Positions 8,241 to 16,748 of a DNA stretch of 54,580 nt are shown piece after piece. Numbering within the stretch: the stretch's first letter is position 1; each line of letters starts with the position of its first letter. Source of the DNA: an uncultured Deferribacteres bacterium (lineage in GTDB: Bacteria; Zhuqueibacterota; JdFR-76; DREG01); NCBI GenBank assembly GCA_913009825.1, contig CAJVYQ010000034.1, forward strand, positions 1-54,580. The letters are read 5' to 3'. Under the pieces are notes generated by a model. The model worked only from the letters and a program-made list of their open reading frames with translations, was not told where the DNA came from and did no database searches. Both the position numbers and the translations under genes were made by a program.

Positions 8241-9881
8241 TTGGACAAAAAGTATCGGATAAGAAAAGAAGAAGACAGATATCTCCAGCAATTATCTATC
8301 TTGCGTGAATTGCCTTTTGTCTGGCACTCCTCGAAATCATTCAATGATCTGCTCCATGCCACGGTGAAATTGGTTGATGAAAGACTGCAATTTTGGGATT
8401 TGAGCTTCTTTCAATATATTCCTGAAAATGAAACGCTTAAAAGAATTGCAGTTGCAGGGGGACTGTCTGAATTAATACCTCAGGATTACGTGCAGCCTGT
8501 AACGAAAGGCGTGATCGGTTGGGTTGTCAGAAACCGGCAAACGAAATATGTACCGGATATTCGGTCGGAAAAGATATTTATTTCGGTTCCGGGCGGAGAA
8601 ACCCTTTCGGAATTAGCGGTTCCGGTCAGTAGTGGAGAGACGATCTTTGGTGTTATCAACATGGAGAGCCGGCAGCCGGATGACTTTGATGAAATCGACC
8701 GGCGCACCATGGAAGCGGTTGCACAGAACCTCGCTCTTTATCTGGAGTATATGCGTCATCTGGAAAAAGAAAAAACCAAAGTAGAAAACCTGGAAATCAT
8801 CAATCGTTTAAATCGCTTTTTTAATTCCACACTAAATGCGGCTGTGCTGGAAAACAGTATTTGCGACAGATTGTATGAAAACCTTGATGTCTATTATATA
8901 TCGTATTACAAATATGAGCCGGAAAATCAAAGGGTCAAAAAGATATCCTTCGTCGGCGGTAGTGGGGATCAACGGCGTGTGGCATCGGATTGGCCTGTTG
9001 ATAAAGGTGTATTGGGCTGGGTGGTTAAAAATAAGCAGGCTCTTTATGTAGCAGACATTGCCAAACATCCCGAATATCTATCGGTTTCGAATGATGATGC
9101 CGGTTCCGAATATTGCCTGCCGGTACTGTTCGGGGAGCAGGTATATGGGTTGATCAATATTGAAAGTTGTGAAACTGCGGCGTTCGATGAAAATCAATTG
9201 GTGATTTTGCAAACGATTACGGACCATTTCTCCAGAACTTTACGAAACGCGATTCTGTTTGAGCAGATCAACCGGGAAAAGGAGAAATCGGAAGCAATTC
9301 TCTCCCAGATGAAAGATGGTGTTGTCATCATGGATGACGATGATCGGTTGATTTATACCAATCAGACCGCCGGGAAATTGCTGCCGCCACTTCAAAAAAA
9401 AATGTTGCTTTCTGTGTCTGATTACTCCATATTTCAAAATATCAGAAAAAACCTTGGTGCTAATGAGCAGCAAGTAACTTATGAACAAGAAGATACCGGA
9501 AAAATTTGGCTGATCAATGCAATTCGCATGCGTCAGACACAGAACATTCTTATTCTTATCGAAGATATTACCGCTAAAAAACATCAGGAATCTGAGAAGA
9601 TAGAAAAAGAACGAATGCAGACTGCCGTGGAGTTGGCCGGTTCGGTGGCGCATGAGATCAATCAACCTTTAACCGGAATTTTAGGTTACTGTGCCTTACT
9701 TCTGGAAGATGAAGAGTTGAAATCCGACATTGCAGAAGATATTCACACAATTGAAGAACAAGCGCAGCGGATTTCTCATTTGGTGAAAAAATTGCAAAAC
9801 CTGGTTACAATCAAGACAAAACCGTATCTCAGAAAAACAGATATTGTGGATCTGGAAAAATCCGGGGATATTAACGAATGA
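8241..9881 (+). CDS. GAF-GAF-PAS sensor with phospho-acceptor (HisKA) domain but no ATPase domain
   Basis: 546 aa, soluble, starting at TTG. GAF domain 1 spans about 20-165 (GVIGWVVRNRQTKYVPDI; LAVPVSSGETIFGVINMES). GAF 2 spans about 190-330 (GVLGWVVKNKQALYVADIAKHP; LPVLFGEQVYGLINIES). A PAS domain follows (about 350-450; SQMKDGVVIMDDDDRLIYTNQTAGKLL). The dimerisation/phospho-acceptor helix has AHEINQPL with His471. The protein stops about 75 residues later without the N, G1 or G2 boxes of an HATPase domain, so it cannot autophosphorylate alone. Its stop overlaps the start of the next gene (ATGA), a receiver-kinase hybrid, so the two should work together. The input could be a small ligand or redox state bound by the GAF domains. 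Confidence 0.85.
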   Translation: MDKKYRIRKEEDRYLQQLSILRELPFVWHSSKSFNDLLHATVKLVDERLQFWDLSFFQYIPENETLKRIAVAGGLSELIPQDYVQPVTKGVIGWVVRNRQTKYVPDIRSEKIFISVPGGETLSELAVPVSSGETIFGVINMESRQPDDFDEIDRRTMEAVAQNLALYLEYMRHLEKEKTKVENLEIINRLNRFFNSTLNAAVLENSICDRLYENLDVYYISYYKYEPENQRVKKISFVGGSGDQRRVASDWPVDKGVLGWVVKNKQALYVADIAKHPEYLSVSNDDAGSEYCLPVLFGEQVYGLINIESCETAAFDENQLVILQTITDHFSRTLRNAILFEQINREKEKSEAILSQMKDGVVIMDDDDRLIYTNQTAGKLLPPLQKKMLLSVSDYSIFQNIRKNLGANEQQVTYEQEDTGKIWLINAIRMRQTQNILILIEDITAKKHQESEKIEKERMQTAVELAGSVAHEINQPLTGILGYCALLLEDEELKSDIAEDIHTIEEQAQRISHLVKKLQNLVTIKTKPYLRKTDIVDLEKSGDINE

Positions 9882-11065
9882 AAAATACGGTGAAAAAGCA
9901 GAAAAACATCCAAATTCTTGTGGTAGACGACGCCAAAATCGTATTGAATTTTTATCAGAAAGGACTCTCCCGCGTAGGCTACGATGTGGATGTAGTAGAG
10001 AGTGCAGTGAAAGCCCATGAAATGATCGCCGCCAAAGATTACGATATTGTGATTTCAGATATCAATATGGAATTGATGGACGGATTAGAATTGTTAGAAT
10101 TGGTTAAACGGGATTACCCGCATATCGAAGTGATCATGATGACCGGATATGCATCTGTGGAAAATGCCATCGAAGCGATGAAAAAAGGTGCCTATGATTT
10201 TCTCCTGAAGCCGGTAAAATTAGACCAGGTGCGCATGGTGGTAGGAAATTGTGCCGAGAAAATTCGTATCAGCCAGGAAGTGAAAGAACTGCGGAAGGTG
10301 AACGAACGACTGCGGGAAATAAAACAGATAAAAGAACGATTTATTGCCATTACCAGTCATGAACTGCGCACTCCCGTTTCTCACATCAAAAGTTACCTTG
10401 AATTTCTGGAAGATACTGAATTCAGTGATGAAGATCGAAAAACGTTTTTTGATATCGTGAGGAAGAGTGTCGGGGATTTGGAACGGATTGTAATCGATAT
10501 GTTCGAGATGTCCCGCGTGGAACAGAAACAATTGAATCTGAATTTTGAACCAACCGAAGTCTCCGCACTTGTGAATGATTGTTTGCAGCAACTTTCCATC
10601 GATTTGAAAAGCCGGAATCTGAAAATCAACCACGAAGAAAACAACGATGTAATACCTATTTTGGTTGATGGATTTCAAATAAAAAAAGTGATTATGGAGG
10701 TGCTCAATAACGCCATCCGGTTTACCAAAGATGGCGGTGAAATCAGGATCAGGTATAAAAAAGCGGAGGATGTACTGGTTCTCCGGATCGAGGATACAGG
10801 TATCGGTATTCCGGCTGACAAATTGGGACATATTTTTGAGACATTTTATGAGGTGCAGGATCCCAGTTATCACACCAGTTCACGCATCGATTTCATGGGG
10901 GGCAGCACCGGAATCGGACTTCCGCTTGCAAAAGGAATTGTGGAAGCTCACGGCGGACGGCTGAAAATAGAGAGCCGGGAAAAGGTTGGCACAACCATAA
11001 AAATTTTTTTGAAATATAACCCGGAAAGAAAAGAAGAAACGGTTCAATTAATGGAAGAAGATTAA
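9878..11065 (+). CDS. Receiver-histidine kinase hybrid
   Basis: 395 aa, no membrane segment. Residues about 10-125 are a CheY-like receiver: ILVVDDAKIVL, phospho-acceptor Asp61 in VISDINMELMDG, MMTGYAS, and Lys in LLKPVK. A short coiled linker (about 135-150) leads to HisKA with ITSHELRTP (His161). An HATPase_c domain follows with an N box (VLNNAIRFTKDGG), G1 (EDTGIGIP), F (IFETFYE) and G2 (GSTGIGLPLAKGIVEAHGG). Having the receiver before the kinase means kinase output can be gated by phosphorylation of Asp61. It overlaps the upstream ATPase-less GAF protein by 4 bp, suggesting a trans-acting phosphorelay. No DNA-binding output is nearby. Confidence 0.9.
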   Translation: MKNTVKKQKNIQILVVDDAKIVLNFYQKGLSRVGYDVDVVESAVKAHEMIAAKDYDIVISDINMELMDGLELLELVKRDYPHIEVIMMTGYASVENAIEAMKKGAYDFLLKPVKLDQVRMVVGNCAEKIRISQEVKELRKVNERLREIKQIKERFIAITSHELRTPVSHIKSYLEFLEDTEFSDEDRKTFFDIVRKSVGDLERIVIDMFEMSRVEQKQLNLNFEPTEVSALVNDCLQQLSIDLKSRNLKINHEENNDVIPILVDGFQIKKVIMEVLNNAIRFTKDGGEIRIRYKKAEDVLVLRIEDTGIGIPADKLGHIFETFYEVQDPSYHTSSRIDFMGGSTGIGLPLAKGIVEAHGGRLKIESREKVGTTIKIFLKYNPERKEETVQLMEED

Positions 11066-11074
11066 TTTTTTCAT

Positions 11075-11150
11075 GTAATCATTCATGTATACCGGTTTCC
11101 TGATGGGAGATAAGCCCGCGGTTAATTAATGAAGCATACCAGAGTAGTTA
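11075..11150. repeat. Family A element A6 (short, degenerate)
   Basis: Left end GTAATCATTCATGTATACC resembles the family A terminus; right end GCATACCAGAGTAGTTAA resembles GCATACCTGAGTAGTTAC. The interior GTATACCGGTTTCCTGATG is shared, in inverted orientation, with copy A3. It looks like an internally deleted copy and abuts a family B copy. Confidence 0.55.
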
Positions 11151-11156
11151 AATTTT

Positions 11157-11238
11157 AGCAATAAATTATCAAGATTCCTACTGAATGACCTTTCACTCTT
11201 TGGGTGATTGTCTTAAGTATAGGATCGTTCAATTTAGG
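11157..11238. repeat. Family B element B1 (right part only)
   Basis: AGCAATAAATTATCAAGATT, then TACTGAATGACCTTTCACTC, then TTTGGGTGATTGTCTTAAGT, ending ATCGTTCAATTTAGG. It matches the right 80 bp of copy B5 almost base for base. The left terminus is missing, and it sits 6 bp from A6. Confidence 0.7.
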
Positions 11239-11239
11239 T

Positions 11240-11816
11240 GAAATATAATAGCAGACAAAGCAGGATAAAAAAAATCCCTGTTATCCGGTAGTTTAAAAAG
11301 AACCCGTGTTGGCCACGGTGGGCACCGCCTGAAGTAGCTCTTGTGTCCTCTGGTGTAAAATCATTCACACTTCCCGAAGGAATGAGGCCTGCAATCCTTA
11401 CCCAGAGCTTAGCTCCCTTTTTAAATGTGTTGGCTCTTTATAAGAGTCTACCGGATGAACAGGGAAATCAAAAAACTATCTATAAAGTACAAAAATATTT
11501 CCCAAAGTCAAGAAAAATATTTCATTTTCCGGGTGGTACAATTTTCTTTTTTCTGTGTCTCTTTTATATAATTATCGGCAGGATTTGAAATTACTGAAGT
11601 CTTTTTTCAGGATGGCTGTTTTAAGCGGATGTACGGAAAATTTGCTTTTTAAAGGATTCCGGGAGGGAAGACAAAGCAGGGAGATTAGCAGTGAGAAATT
11701 AACTTGCCGGTCTTCGATACGTGCATCAATTCGTTTGAACTGCACGTTATGAGACCGGCAAGACAGGAGAATGCACGCCTCCATGGCCAGTGAAAATAAA
11801 ATTATACACGATTTTT
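11240..11816. other. 577-bp non-coding stretch between two A-B repeat pairs
   Basis: No credible gene on either strand. The minus strand at about 11234-11437 is open for about 67 codons and contains TRATSGGAHRGQHGFF, but has no start codon at its beginning. A two-tier hairpin lies at 11703-11762. The stretch is bracketed by A6-B1 on the left and A2-B2 on the right. Confidence 0.5.
11703..11762. repeat. Two-tier hairpin in intergenic DNA
   Basis: Outer arms CTTGCCGGTCT (11703-11713) and AGACCGGCAAG (11752-11762) pair perfectly. Inner arms ACGTGCA (11719-11725) and TGCACGT (11741-11747) also pair. The structure could be a small structured RNA or a folded-DNA site. The consensus ends of integron attC sites are absent. 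Confidence 0.5.
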
Positions 11817-11912
11817 GTAACTACTCAAATGTGCTTATTGTTCGATGTGCAGAAAGCCTTCGACTGAGTTTATTCTGAGCTTGCCGAAGGGCTCAGACCG
11901 GTTTAAAAAGAA
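11817..11912. repeat. Family A element A2 (left half)
   Basis: Begins GTAACTACTCAAATGTGCTT and continues ATTGTTCGATGTGCAGAAAG, nearly identical to the left parts of A4 and A5, including the TTCGAC...GCTCAG core. The right terminus is missing before family B copy B2. Confidence 0.65.
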
Positions 11913-11989
11913 AGCCAAAGTGAGCATCTGCCCGACGCAGGCGGGAAGTTGAATGTGGCAAGCATGAAACTAAGAATGGATTAATTTCA

Positions 11990-12095
11990 CCTGAATTGAG
12001 CGATTCTAATGTCATTCCGCCTGCGGTTCGTCGGGCAGGCAGAATGACAAAACTCTTTGGGTGGTTGTTTATAGCTAAGAATCGCTCAATTTAGG
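11990..12095. repeat. Family B element B2
   Basis: 106 bp with 18-bp terminal inverted repeats, CCTGAATTGAGCGATTCT and AGAATCGCTCAATTTAGG (one mismatch). The interior has GTCATTC...GAATGAC arms and the shared TTTGGGTGGTTGT word. No coding potential. Confidence 0.75.
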
Positions 12096-12232
12096 TTTCA
12101 ATTAATTATGTTTGTCATTGTTTTTTACATTAATTCATGTTCCGTAAGCGACTTTTTCCAACATAAATTTTTATATCCTTGATTTTAACAGGATATTTTT
12201 TTATCATTAAGCGCAGCTTCCTTCTCAGTGTT

Positions 12233-12460
12233 TCAGGCGTTGTATTTCACTTGCTGTACGGAAGATTCGATTTTCTTAAAATTGCTAAAATATGAGCAGT
12301 CAATTTTATCACAAGTCAGGCAATTAAATGGCCAATAGACTACTTCACCACTTTTGATTGTAACAATGTAATCTTCCCAGAACAGACCCTGGTAACTATT
12401 GGGACAGATCGGAGTAATATTTTCAACTAATTCGTGTGCACGCTGTTGTAATCTCATCAT
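12233..12460 (-). CDS. Small Cys-rich hypothetical protein
   Basis: 75 aa, not recognised. Four cysteines are clustered: one in ITPICPNSY and three in NCLTCDKIDCSYF (C-x2-C-x4-C), which suggests a metal or Fe-S site. The central part (LFWEDYIVTIKSGEVVYWPF) looks like a folded beta-rich protein rather than random translation. It is divergent from the NfeD gene. The Shine-Dalgarno is weak (AAAGG about 11 bp upstream of the first ATG). It may be real, but this rests on composition only. Confidence 0.45.
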   Translation of the reverse strand: MMRLQQRAHELVENITPICPNSYQGLFWEDYIVTIKSGEVVYWPFNCLTCDKIDCSYFSNFKKIESSVQQVKYNA

Positions 12461-12647
12461 GGTAGATAGCCTTTATTTTTTGTATGGTACAAACAACAAG
12501 CGTACCAGTTCCTTTTTCACCATGTTGTGATGTAAACCTGTTGATATTGAACAAATAAACGATTTTCTGTTTTTCTTCAAAACAGTATCAGCAAAATACA
12601 AATGTTTCCCGGTGATGCGGGAACAGTTATTTATTGAGGAGAATAAT

Positions 12648-13958
12648 ATGAATGCCTCAGCCTTTGCCAAACTGAAATTTCCACCTATTTTTCTGGTATT
12701 TTTCCTTTTCGTTACTTCCTTATTTGCTCAATCAAATGTGCATGTTCTTAAACTTGCAGGGGTCATCAATCCTGTTTCGGCAAAATTTATTATCGAAGCT
12801 TTGGATAATGCCCAGGAATTGAATGCCAATTGCTTTGTTATCGAAATGGATACACCGGGCGGATTGATGGAATCCATGCGCATGATTAACAAGGAGATTT
12901 TAGCATCCAAAATCCCCGTAATTGTTTATGTTTACCCCAGCGGTTCCCGGGCAGCCTCAGCCGGGGTGTTTATCTCTTATGCCGCACATCTTGTGGCGAT
13001 GGCGCCGGGTACCAACATGGGCGCAGCCCATCCGGTTACCATCGGCGGACAGGCGGATACTTCTTCCACCATGATGGAGAAAGTGACCAACGATGCGGCG
13101 GCCTCTATCCGTTCTCTGGCGGAAAAGAGGAAAAGGAATGTGGAATGGGCTGAAAAAGCCGTGCGCGAAAGCGTTTCCATCACCGAAAAGGAAGCGCTCA
13201 AATTGGGTGTTATCAATTACATTGCTCCTTCTCTGGATTCCCTGCTCATTTTGATCGACGGAAAAACCATCGACATGGATGGAGAAAAATATGTTTTGAA
13301 AACCAAAAATGCCAGAATCACCCTGATAGAAATGAACTGGCGATTCCGCATTTTAGACCGGCTTTCCGATCCCAATATCGCCTACATTTTTTTGCTGCTG
13401 GGAATTTACGGAATCTTCTTTGAACTGTCCAATCCCGGGTCGATTCTGCCTGGTGTTGTGGGCGTTATTTTTCTGATTCTTGCTTTTTTCTCCATGCAGA
13501 CCCTGCCTATCAATTATGCCGGACTGTTGTTGATTCTGTTTGCCATCGTCCTGTTTTTACTTGAAATAAAAATAACAAGCTACGGTTTACTGTCTGTAGG
13601 AGGAGTTATTTCTATGGTCTTAGGTTCTTTGATGTTGTTCGATTCGCCGGAACCGTTTTTTCGTGTATCTTTGTCGGTAATAATTCCGGCGGTATTGACC
13701 ACATTAGCATTTTTTGTTTTCGCTGTCGGACTTGCTCTTAAGGCGCAGAGCAGAAAACCGACGACGGGTAAAAGGGGGCTTATAGGTGAAATTGGTGAAA
13801 CGATCGGTAGCATTGATCCGGAAGGACAAATTAAAATTCACGGCGAAATCTGGAAAGCTACATCTGAAGAGCCAATAAAAGTGAAGCAAAAAGTAGTAGT
13901 AACAAATGTTTTAAATGGTTTGAAGCTACAAGTCAAACTTCTCGAAGTTACAAAGTAG
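12648..13958 (+). CDS. NfeD-family membrane serine protease (long form)
   Basis: 436 aa from the ATG at 12648, preceded by TTGAGGAG (12634-12641); an upstream in-frame ATG at 12612 is rejected. Signal peptide 1-28 ([15 protein letters not shown]). Residues about 30-230 are a ClpP/SppA-like protease domain with MDTPGG and the nucleophile in SRAASAGVF (Ser104); a downstream Lys in [17 protein letters not shown] region is the likely dyad partner. Residues about 240-370 hold several membrane helices, and the C-terminal about 70 residues are the NfeD OB-fold ([14 protein letters not shown]...[13 protein letters not shown]). In characterised relatives such as Pyrococcus 1510-N the protease cleaves the partner stomatin. 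The SPFH gene follows by 23 bp, the conserved arrangement. Confidence 0.92.
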   Translation: MNASAFAKLKFPPIFLVFFLFVTSLFAQSNVHVLKLAGVINPVSAKFIIEALDNAQELNANCFVIEMDTPGGLMESMRMINKEILASKIPVIVYVYPSGSRAASAGVFISYAAHLVAMAPGTNMGAAHPVTIGGQADTSSTMMEKVTNDAAASIRSLAEKRKRNVEWAEKAVRESVSITEKEALKLGVINYIAPSLDSLLILIDGKTIDMDGEKYVLKTKNARITLIEMNWRFRILDRLSDPNIAYIFLLLGIYGIFFELSNPGSILPGVVGVIFLILAFFSMQTLPINYAGLLLILFAIVLFLLEIKITSYGLLSVGGVISMVLGSLMLFDSPEPFFRVSLSVIIPAVLTTLAFFVFAVGLALKAQSRKPTTGKRGLIGEIGETIGSIDPEGQIKIHGEIWKATSEEPIKVKQKVVVTNVLNGLKLQVKLLEVTK

Positions 13959-13981
13959 AAATCATTAACATGGGAGGTATC

Positions 13982-14734
13982 ATGGAAGGTTATGCAGTTG
14001 TTCTAGCTATTGTCATCTTTATTTTGGCCAGTGCGGTTCGTGTTTTGCGGGAATATGAGAGAGGCGTTATCTTTCGCCTGGGCCGCGTGATTGGCGCCAA
14101 AGGACCGGGATTATTCCTACTCATTCCTATTGTTGATAGGATGGTCAAAGTAAGTTTGCGAATCATTGCCATGGATATTCCACCACAGGATATCATCACA
14201 AAGGATAATGTTTCCATTAAAGTGAATGCGGTGCTCTATTTTCGTGTGATGGATGCCCAAAAAGCCATTGTTGTAGTGGAAGATTATCTATATGCCACTT
14301 CGCAACTTGCTCAGACAACGCTGCGGTCCGTTCTTGGCCAGGCGGAAATGGACGAACTTTTATCTGCCCGGGAGAAAATCAACCGGGAATTGCAGGAAAT
14401 TATCGACAACCATACCGATCCATGGGGTATCAAAGTTTCATTGGTTGAGGTAAAACATGTAGACTTGCCGCAGGATATGCAGCGCGCCATGGCGCGGCAG
14501 GCAGAGGCGGAGCGGGAAAGACGCGCAAAAATCATCCATGCGGAAGGCGAATTCGAGGCATCCCGCCAGCTTTCCGAGGCTGCGAAAGTTATGTCGGAAA
14601 ACAGTATCGCCCTGCAATTGCGTTTTCTGCAAACCATCACCGAAGTGGCCAGTGAAAACAATTCTACCATCGTGCTGCCGTTACCCATCGAATTATTTAC
14701 ACCGTTTTTAAACCGTCCGGAAAAGGAAAAATGA
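13982..14734 (+). CDS. SPFH/stomatin-family protein (slipin)
   Basis: 250 aa. An N-terminal membrane anchor (residues 1-18) precedes the SPFH domain (about 20-190; [43 protein letters not shown]). A charged coiled coil follows ([24 protein letters not shown]). It belongs to the slipin branch that pairs with NfeD proteases and forms oligomeric membrane microdomain scaffolds. The start is the ATG at 13982 behind GGGAGG (13972-13977); the in-frame ATG at 13970 overlaps that site. Cotranscription with the NfeD gene is likely. Confidence 0.93.
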   Translation: MEGYAVVLAIVIFILASAVRVLREYERGVIFRLGRVIGAKGPGLFLLIPIVDRMVKVSLRIIAMDIPPQDIITKDNVSIKVNAVLYFRVMDAQKAIVVVEDYLYATSQLAQTTLRSVLGQAEMDELLSAREKINRELQEIIDNHTDPWGIKVSLVEVKHVDLPQDMQRAMARQAEAERERRAKIIHAEGEFEASRQLSEAAKVMSENSIALQLRFLQTITEVASENNSTIVLPLPIELFTPFLNRPEKEK

Positions 14735-14817
14735 ACAGATTTTTCACTTTTAAGAAGAAAAACATTTTTCGGGAGTGACGGCAGGGAAAAAAATAATGCC
14801 TTTATGATAATTCGCTT

Positions 14818-14840
14818 GGGCAGGAGTTCAACTCCTGCCC
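14818..14840. repeat. 23-bp perfect palindrome
   Basis: Arms GGGCAGGAGTT and AACTCCTGCCC around a single C, about 85 bp after the slipin stop. There is no T-tract, so it is not a standard terminator. It could be an operator, or a cruciform end of a small repeat, for the downstream gene. Confidence 0.5.
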
Positions 14841-14957
14841 GGGCATAGTATACTTTGCCTGCCGTCGATCCAGGTCTGATTGGGGCAATTTGTGGGGTTT
14901 ACCGGAATACCACTACAATGGATTGTTGATTCAAAATGGGTGTTGTCTGGAGCCGAT

Positions 14958-16748
14958 ATGAAATTTCATAATATCCCGGTTCGCTATGCAGCTATCGGAT
15001 TATTGTTTACGATCCTCTCCGGTAATTTTTCCTGCCGGAATTCGATTGATCATTCCCGTAAACATGTTGCGGTTGTTGGTATCCCATCTAAACTTTTCCC
15101 TGAAAATGGACGTACTTTTGCAGACTGTCTTCAGGAAATTAAACGACTGGCGCCGGATCGAACTTTTATTTCAGGTGATTTTTTCTCTCTATTTCAGCGG
15201 AATAAGCGCTTCCCGGTGCAATTGGATTCGCTCTTGCAGCAGGCGGATCTGAACGTTTCTCTTATCCCCGGTTTCACCCGAAACAATCCTGTTAAAAAAA
15301 TGACAACAAAATATTTTTATTCTGAAAAAATTGGAGACGACCTGTTTCTCATTTTGGATGCCTGTGATTCTTCTTCTGTAAATCGAATCTCTCCCCGTCA
15401 GATCGACTGGCTGCAAAAAAACATGGCCGGTGCAGGGCGGGCAAGATCTGTCACCGTTTTGTTAGACCGCCCGGTCTGGGATCGTTTTCTCTTTCCGGGT
15501 CCCAACAATTGGTGGGAGAAAGTTCATCCGTTACTTCGATTGCTGAATGTAAAATATGTAATTGCAGGTCAGCAGCCTTATTTTAAAATGGATCGAAAAA
15601 AAGGGGGAATCGAGTATATTCAATCCGCCGGAGCCGGCGACAGTTTGAGTAACAGATTTCAGGACATTGGCAATTTTCCGCATTTTCTTTGGCTTTCTCT
15701 AACCGATGAAAAGATGACTGTGAGCCCGGTTCGCCTCGGTTCCATTCTCACCGATTCTGTTGTTACCGCGAAAATGACGGATGAGGCGTTTCGAATTTAC
15801 CAATCTGCAGTGAGCCATCCTGATTTTCCTCTACCGGCTAATCCGGGAAAATTGTTGAAACAATCCGTGCGGGTAACATTGCAAAATCCGTTCTCTCTTC
15901 CCATCCGCGGTGAATTACGATGGATCAAAACGAATGCCGACTGGCTGATCTATCCTCCGTTGGTGAAATATCAATTAGCGGGCAGGGGGAAAAAATCCTA
16001 TCGATACAACATCTGGATGGTATCTCTGCATTCAATCAATCGCAATTTGCCCTATCTGGAAACCCGTATGCCATCGGCGGCGGGCAGCGAACCGGAAATC
16101 ATTCGAAAATATTTGATCCCGCTCAGGAAAATGACCATTGAAATGAGAAAAAGTAAAATTGAAATTGATGGGAATTTAAGCGAATGGGCAGCGGTAAAAC
16201 CCCTTTTTCTTGATAAAGAGTACTTGACTACGCACATTCCCAACTGGACTAAATCTGATCTAAGTGCGGCAATCTATTCAGCCTGGGATAAAAAAGGGCT
16301 CTATTTTGGCATCGACGTGAAGGATAATAAATGGGTGAATCGCAATGCAAATGCTGAGATAAAAAAGGGGGATTGTGTTGAAATTGCTTTTGACGGCAGT
16401 TGGGACCGGCAGGTGCCGGGTCTGGATGATAATGACCACGATTTTGGTTTTGCTTTTACTGAAAACGGACCGGTTGCCTGGCGCTGGCACGGACCGGTCG
16501 ATTATGGAGTAGGACAAACATTCTCGATCCCTTTCCAAATTCAAAGACTGCCTGCCCACACTCTTTATGAAATATTTTTTCCGATTACCGAACTTTCGCC
16601 CATTATGTGCCGGGCCAAAAAGAAATTCGGTTTTACCATTGCCATTCATGATGATGATGGCCAGGGCTGGAAAGGCGCCATGCAGTGGACAGCCGGATTG
16701 ATTAACGAAGTTTACCCGGCATTATTTGGCGAAGTAGAATTGAACTGA
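14958..16748 (+). CDS. Degenerate metallophosphoesterase-like protein with CBM9-like domain
   Basis: 596 aa from the ATG at 14958 (GGAG at 14949-14952); an in-frame ATG at 14880 has no ribosome site and would put 26 residues before the signal. Residues 1-25 are a signal sequence ending LSGNFSC, a poor but possible lipobox. Residues about 30-290 have the order of a calcineurin-like phosphoesterase (VAVVGIPSK, TFISGDFFSL, LFLILDACDSSS, SPRQIDWLQKNM, VKYVIAGQQPYF) but lack its metal ligands: no DxH, no GNH and no GHxH. Residues about 400-596 are a CBM9-type carbohydrate-binding fold (IEIDGNLSEWAAVKPL, WDKKGLYFGIDVKDN, GDCVEIAFDGSWDR). An inactive phosphoesterase scaffold for glycan binding is inferred. 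It overlaps the next gene by 1 bp (TGATG). Confidence 0.65.
   Translation: MKFHNIPVRYAAIGLLFTILSGNFSCRNSIDHSRKHVAVVGIPSKLFPENGRTFADCLQEIKRLAPDRTFISGDFFSLFQRNKRFPVQLDSLLQQADLNVSLIPGFTRNNPVKKMTTKYFYSEKIGDDLFLILDACDSSSVNRISPRQIDWLQKNMAGAGRARSVTVLLDRPVWDRFLFPGPNNWWEKVHPLLRLLNVKYVIAGQQPYFKMDRKKGGIEYIQSAGAGDSLSNRFQDIGNFPHFLWLSLTDEKMTVSPVRLGSILTDSVVTAKMTDEAFRIYQSAVSHPDFPLPANPGKLLKQSVRVTLQNPFSLPIRGELRWIKTNADWLIYPPLVKYQLAGRGKKSYRYNIWMVSLHSINRNLPYLETRMPSAAGSEPEIIRKYLIPLRKMTIEMRKSKIEIDGNLSEWAAVKPLFLDKEYLTTHIPNWTKSDLSAAIYSAWDKKGLYFGIDVKDNKWVNRNANAEIKKGDCVEIAFDGSWDRQVPGLDDNDHDFGFAFTENGPVAWRWHGPVDYGVGQTFSIPFQIQRLPAHTLYEIFFPITELSPIMCRAKKKFGFTIAIHDDDGQGWKGAMQWTAGLINEVYPALFGEVELN

Noticed and set aside
11343-11752. 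Overlapping plus-strand ORFs of 65-81 codons
   Set aside because: No ribosome sites, low-complexity or repeat-like translation, and no recognisable motif; treated as chance.
11703-11762. Integron attC site
   Set aside because: Arms pair, but the required GTTRRRY/RYYYAAC ends are not both present and no integrase is nearby.
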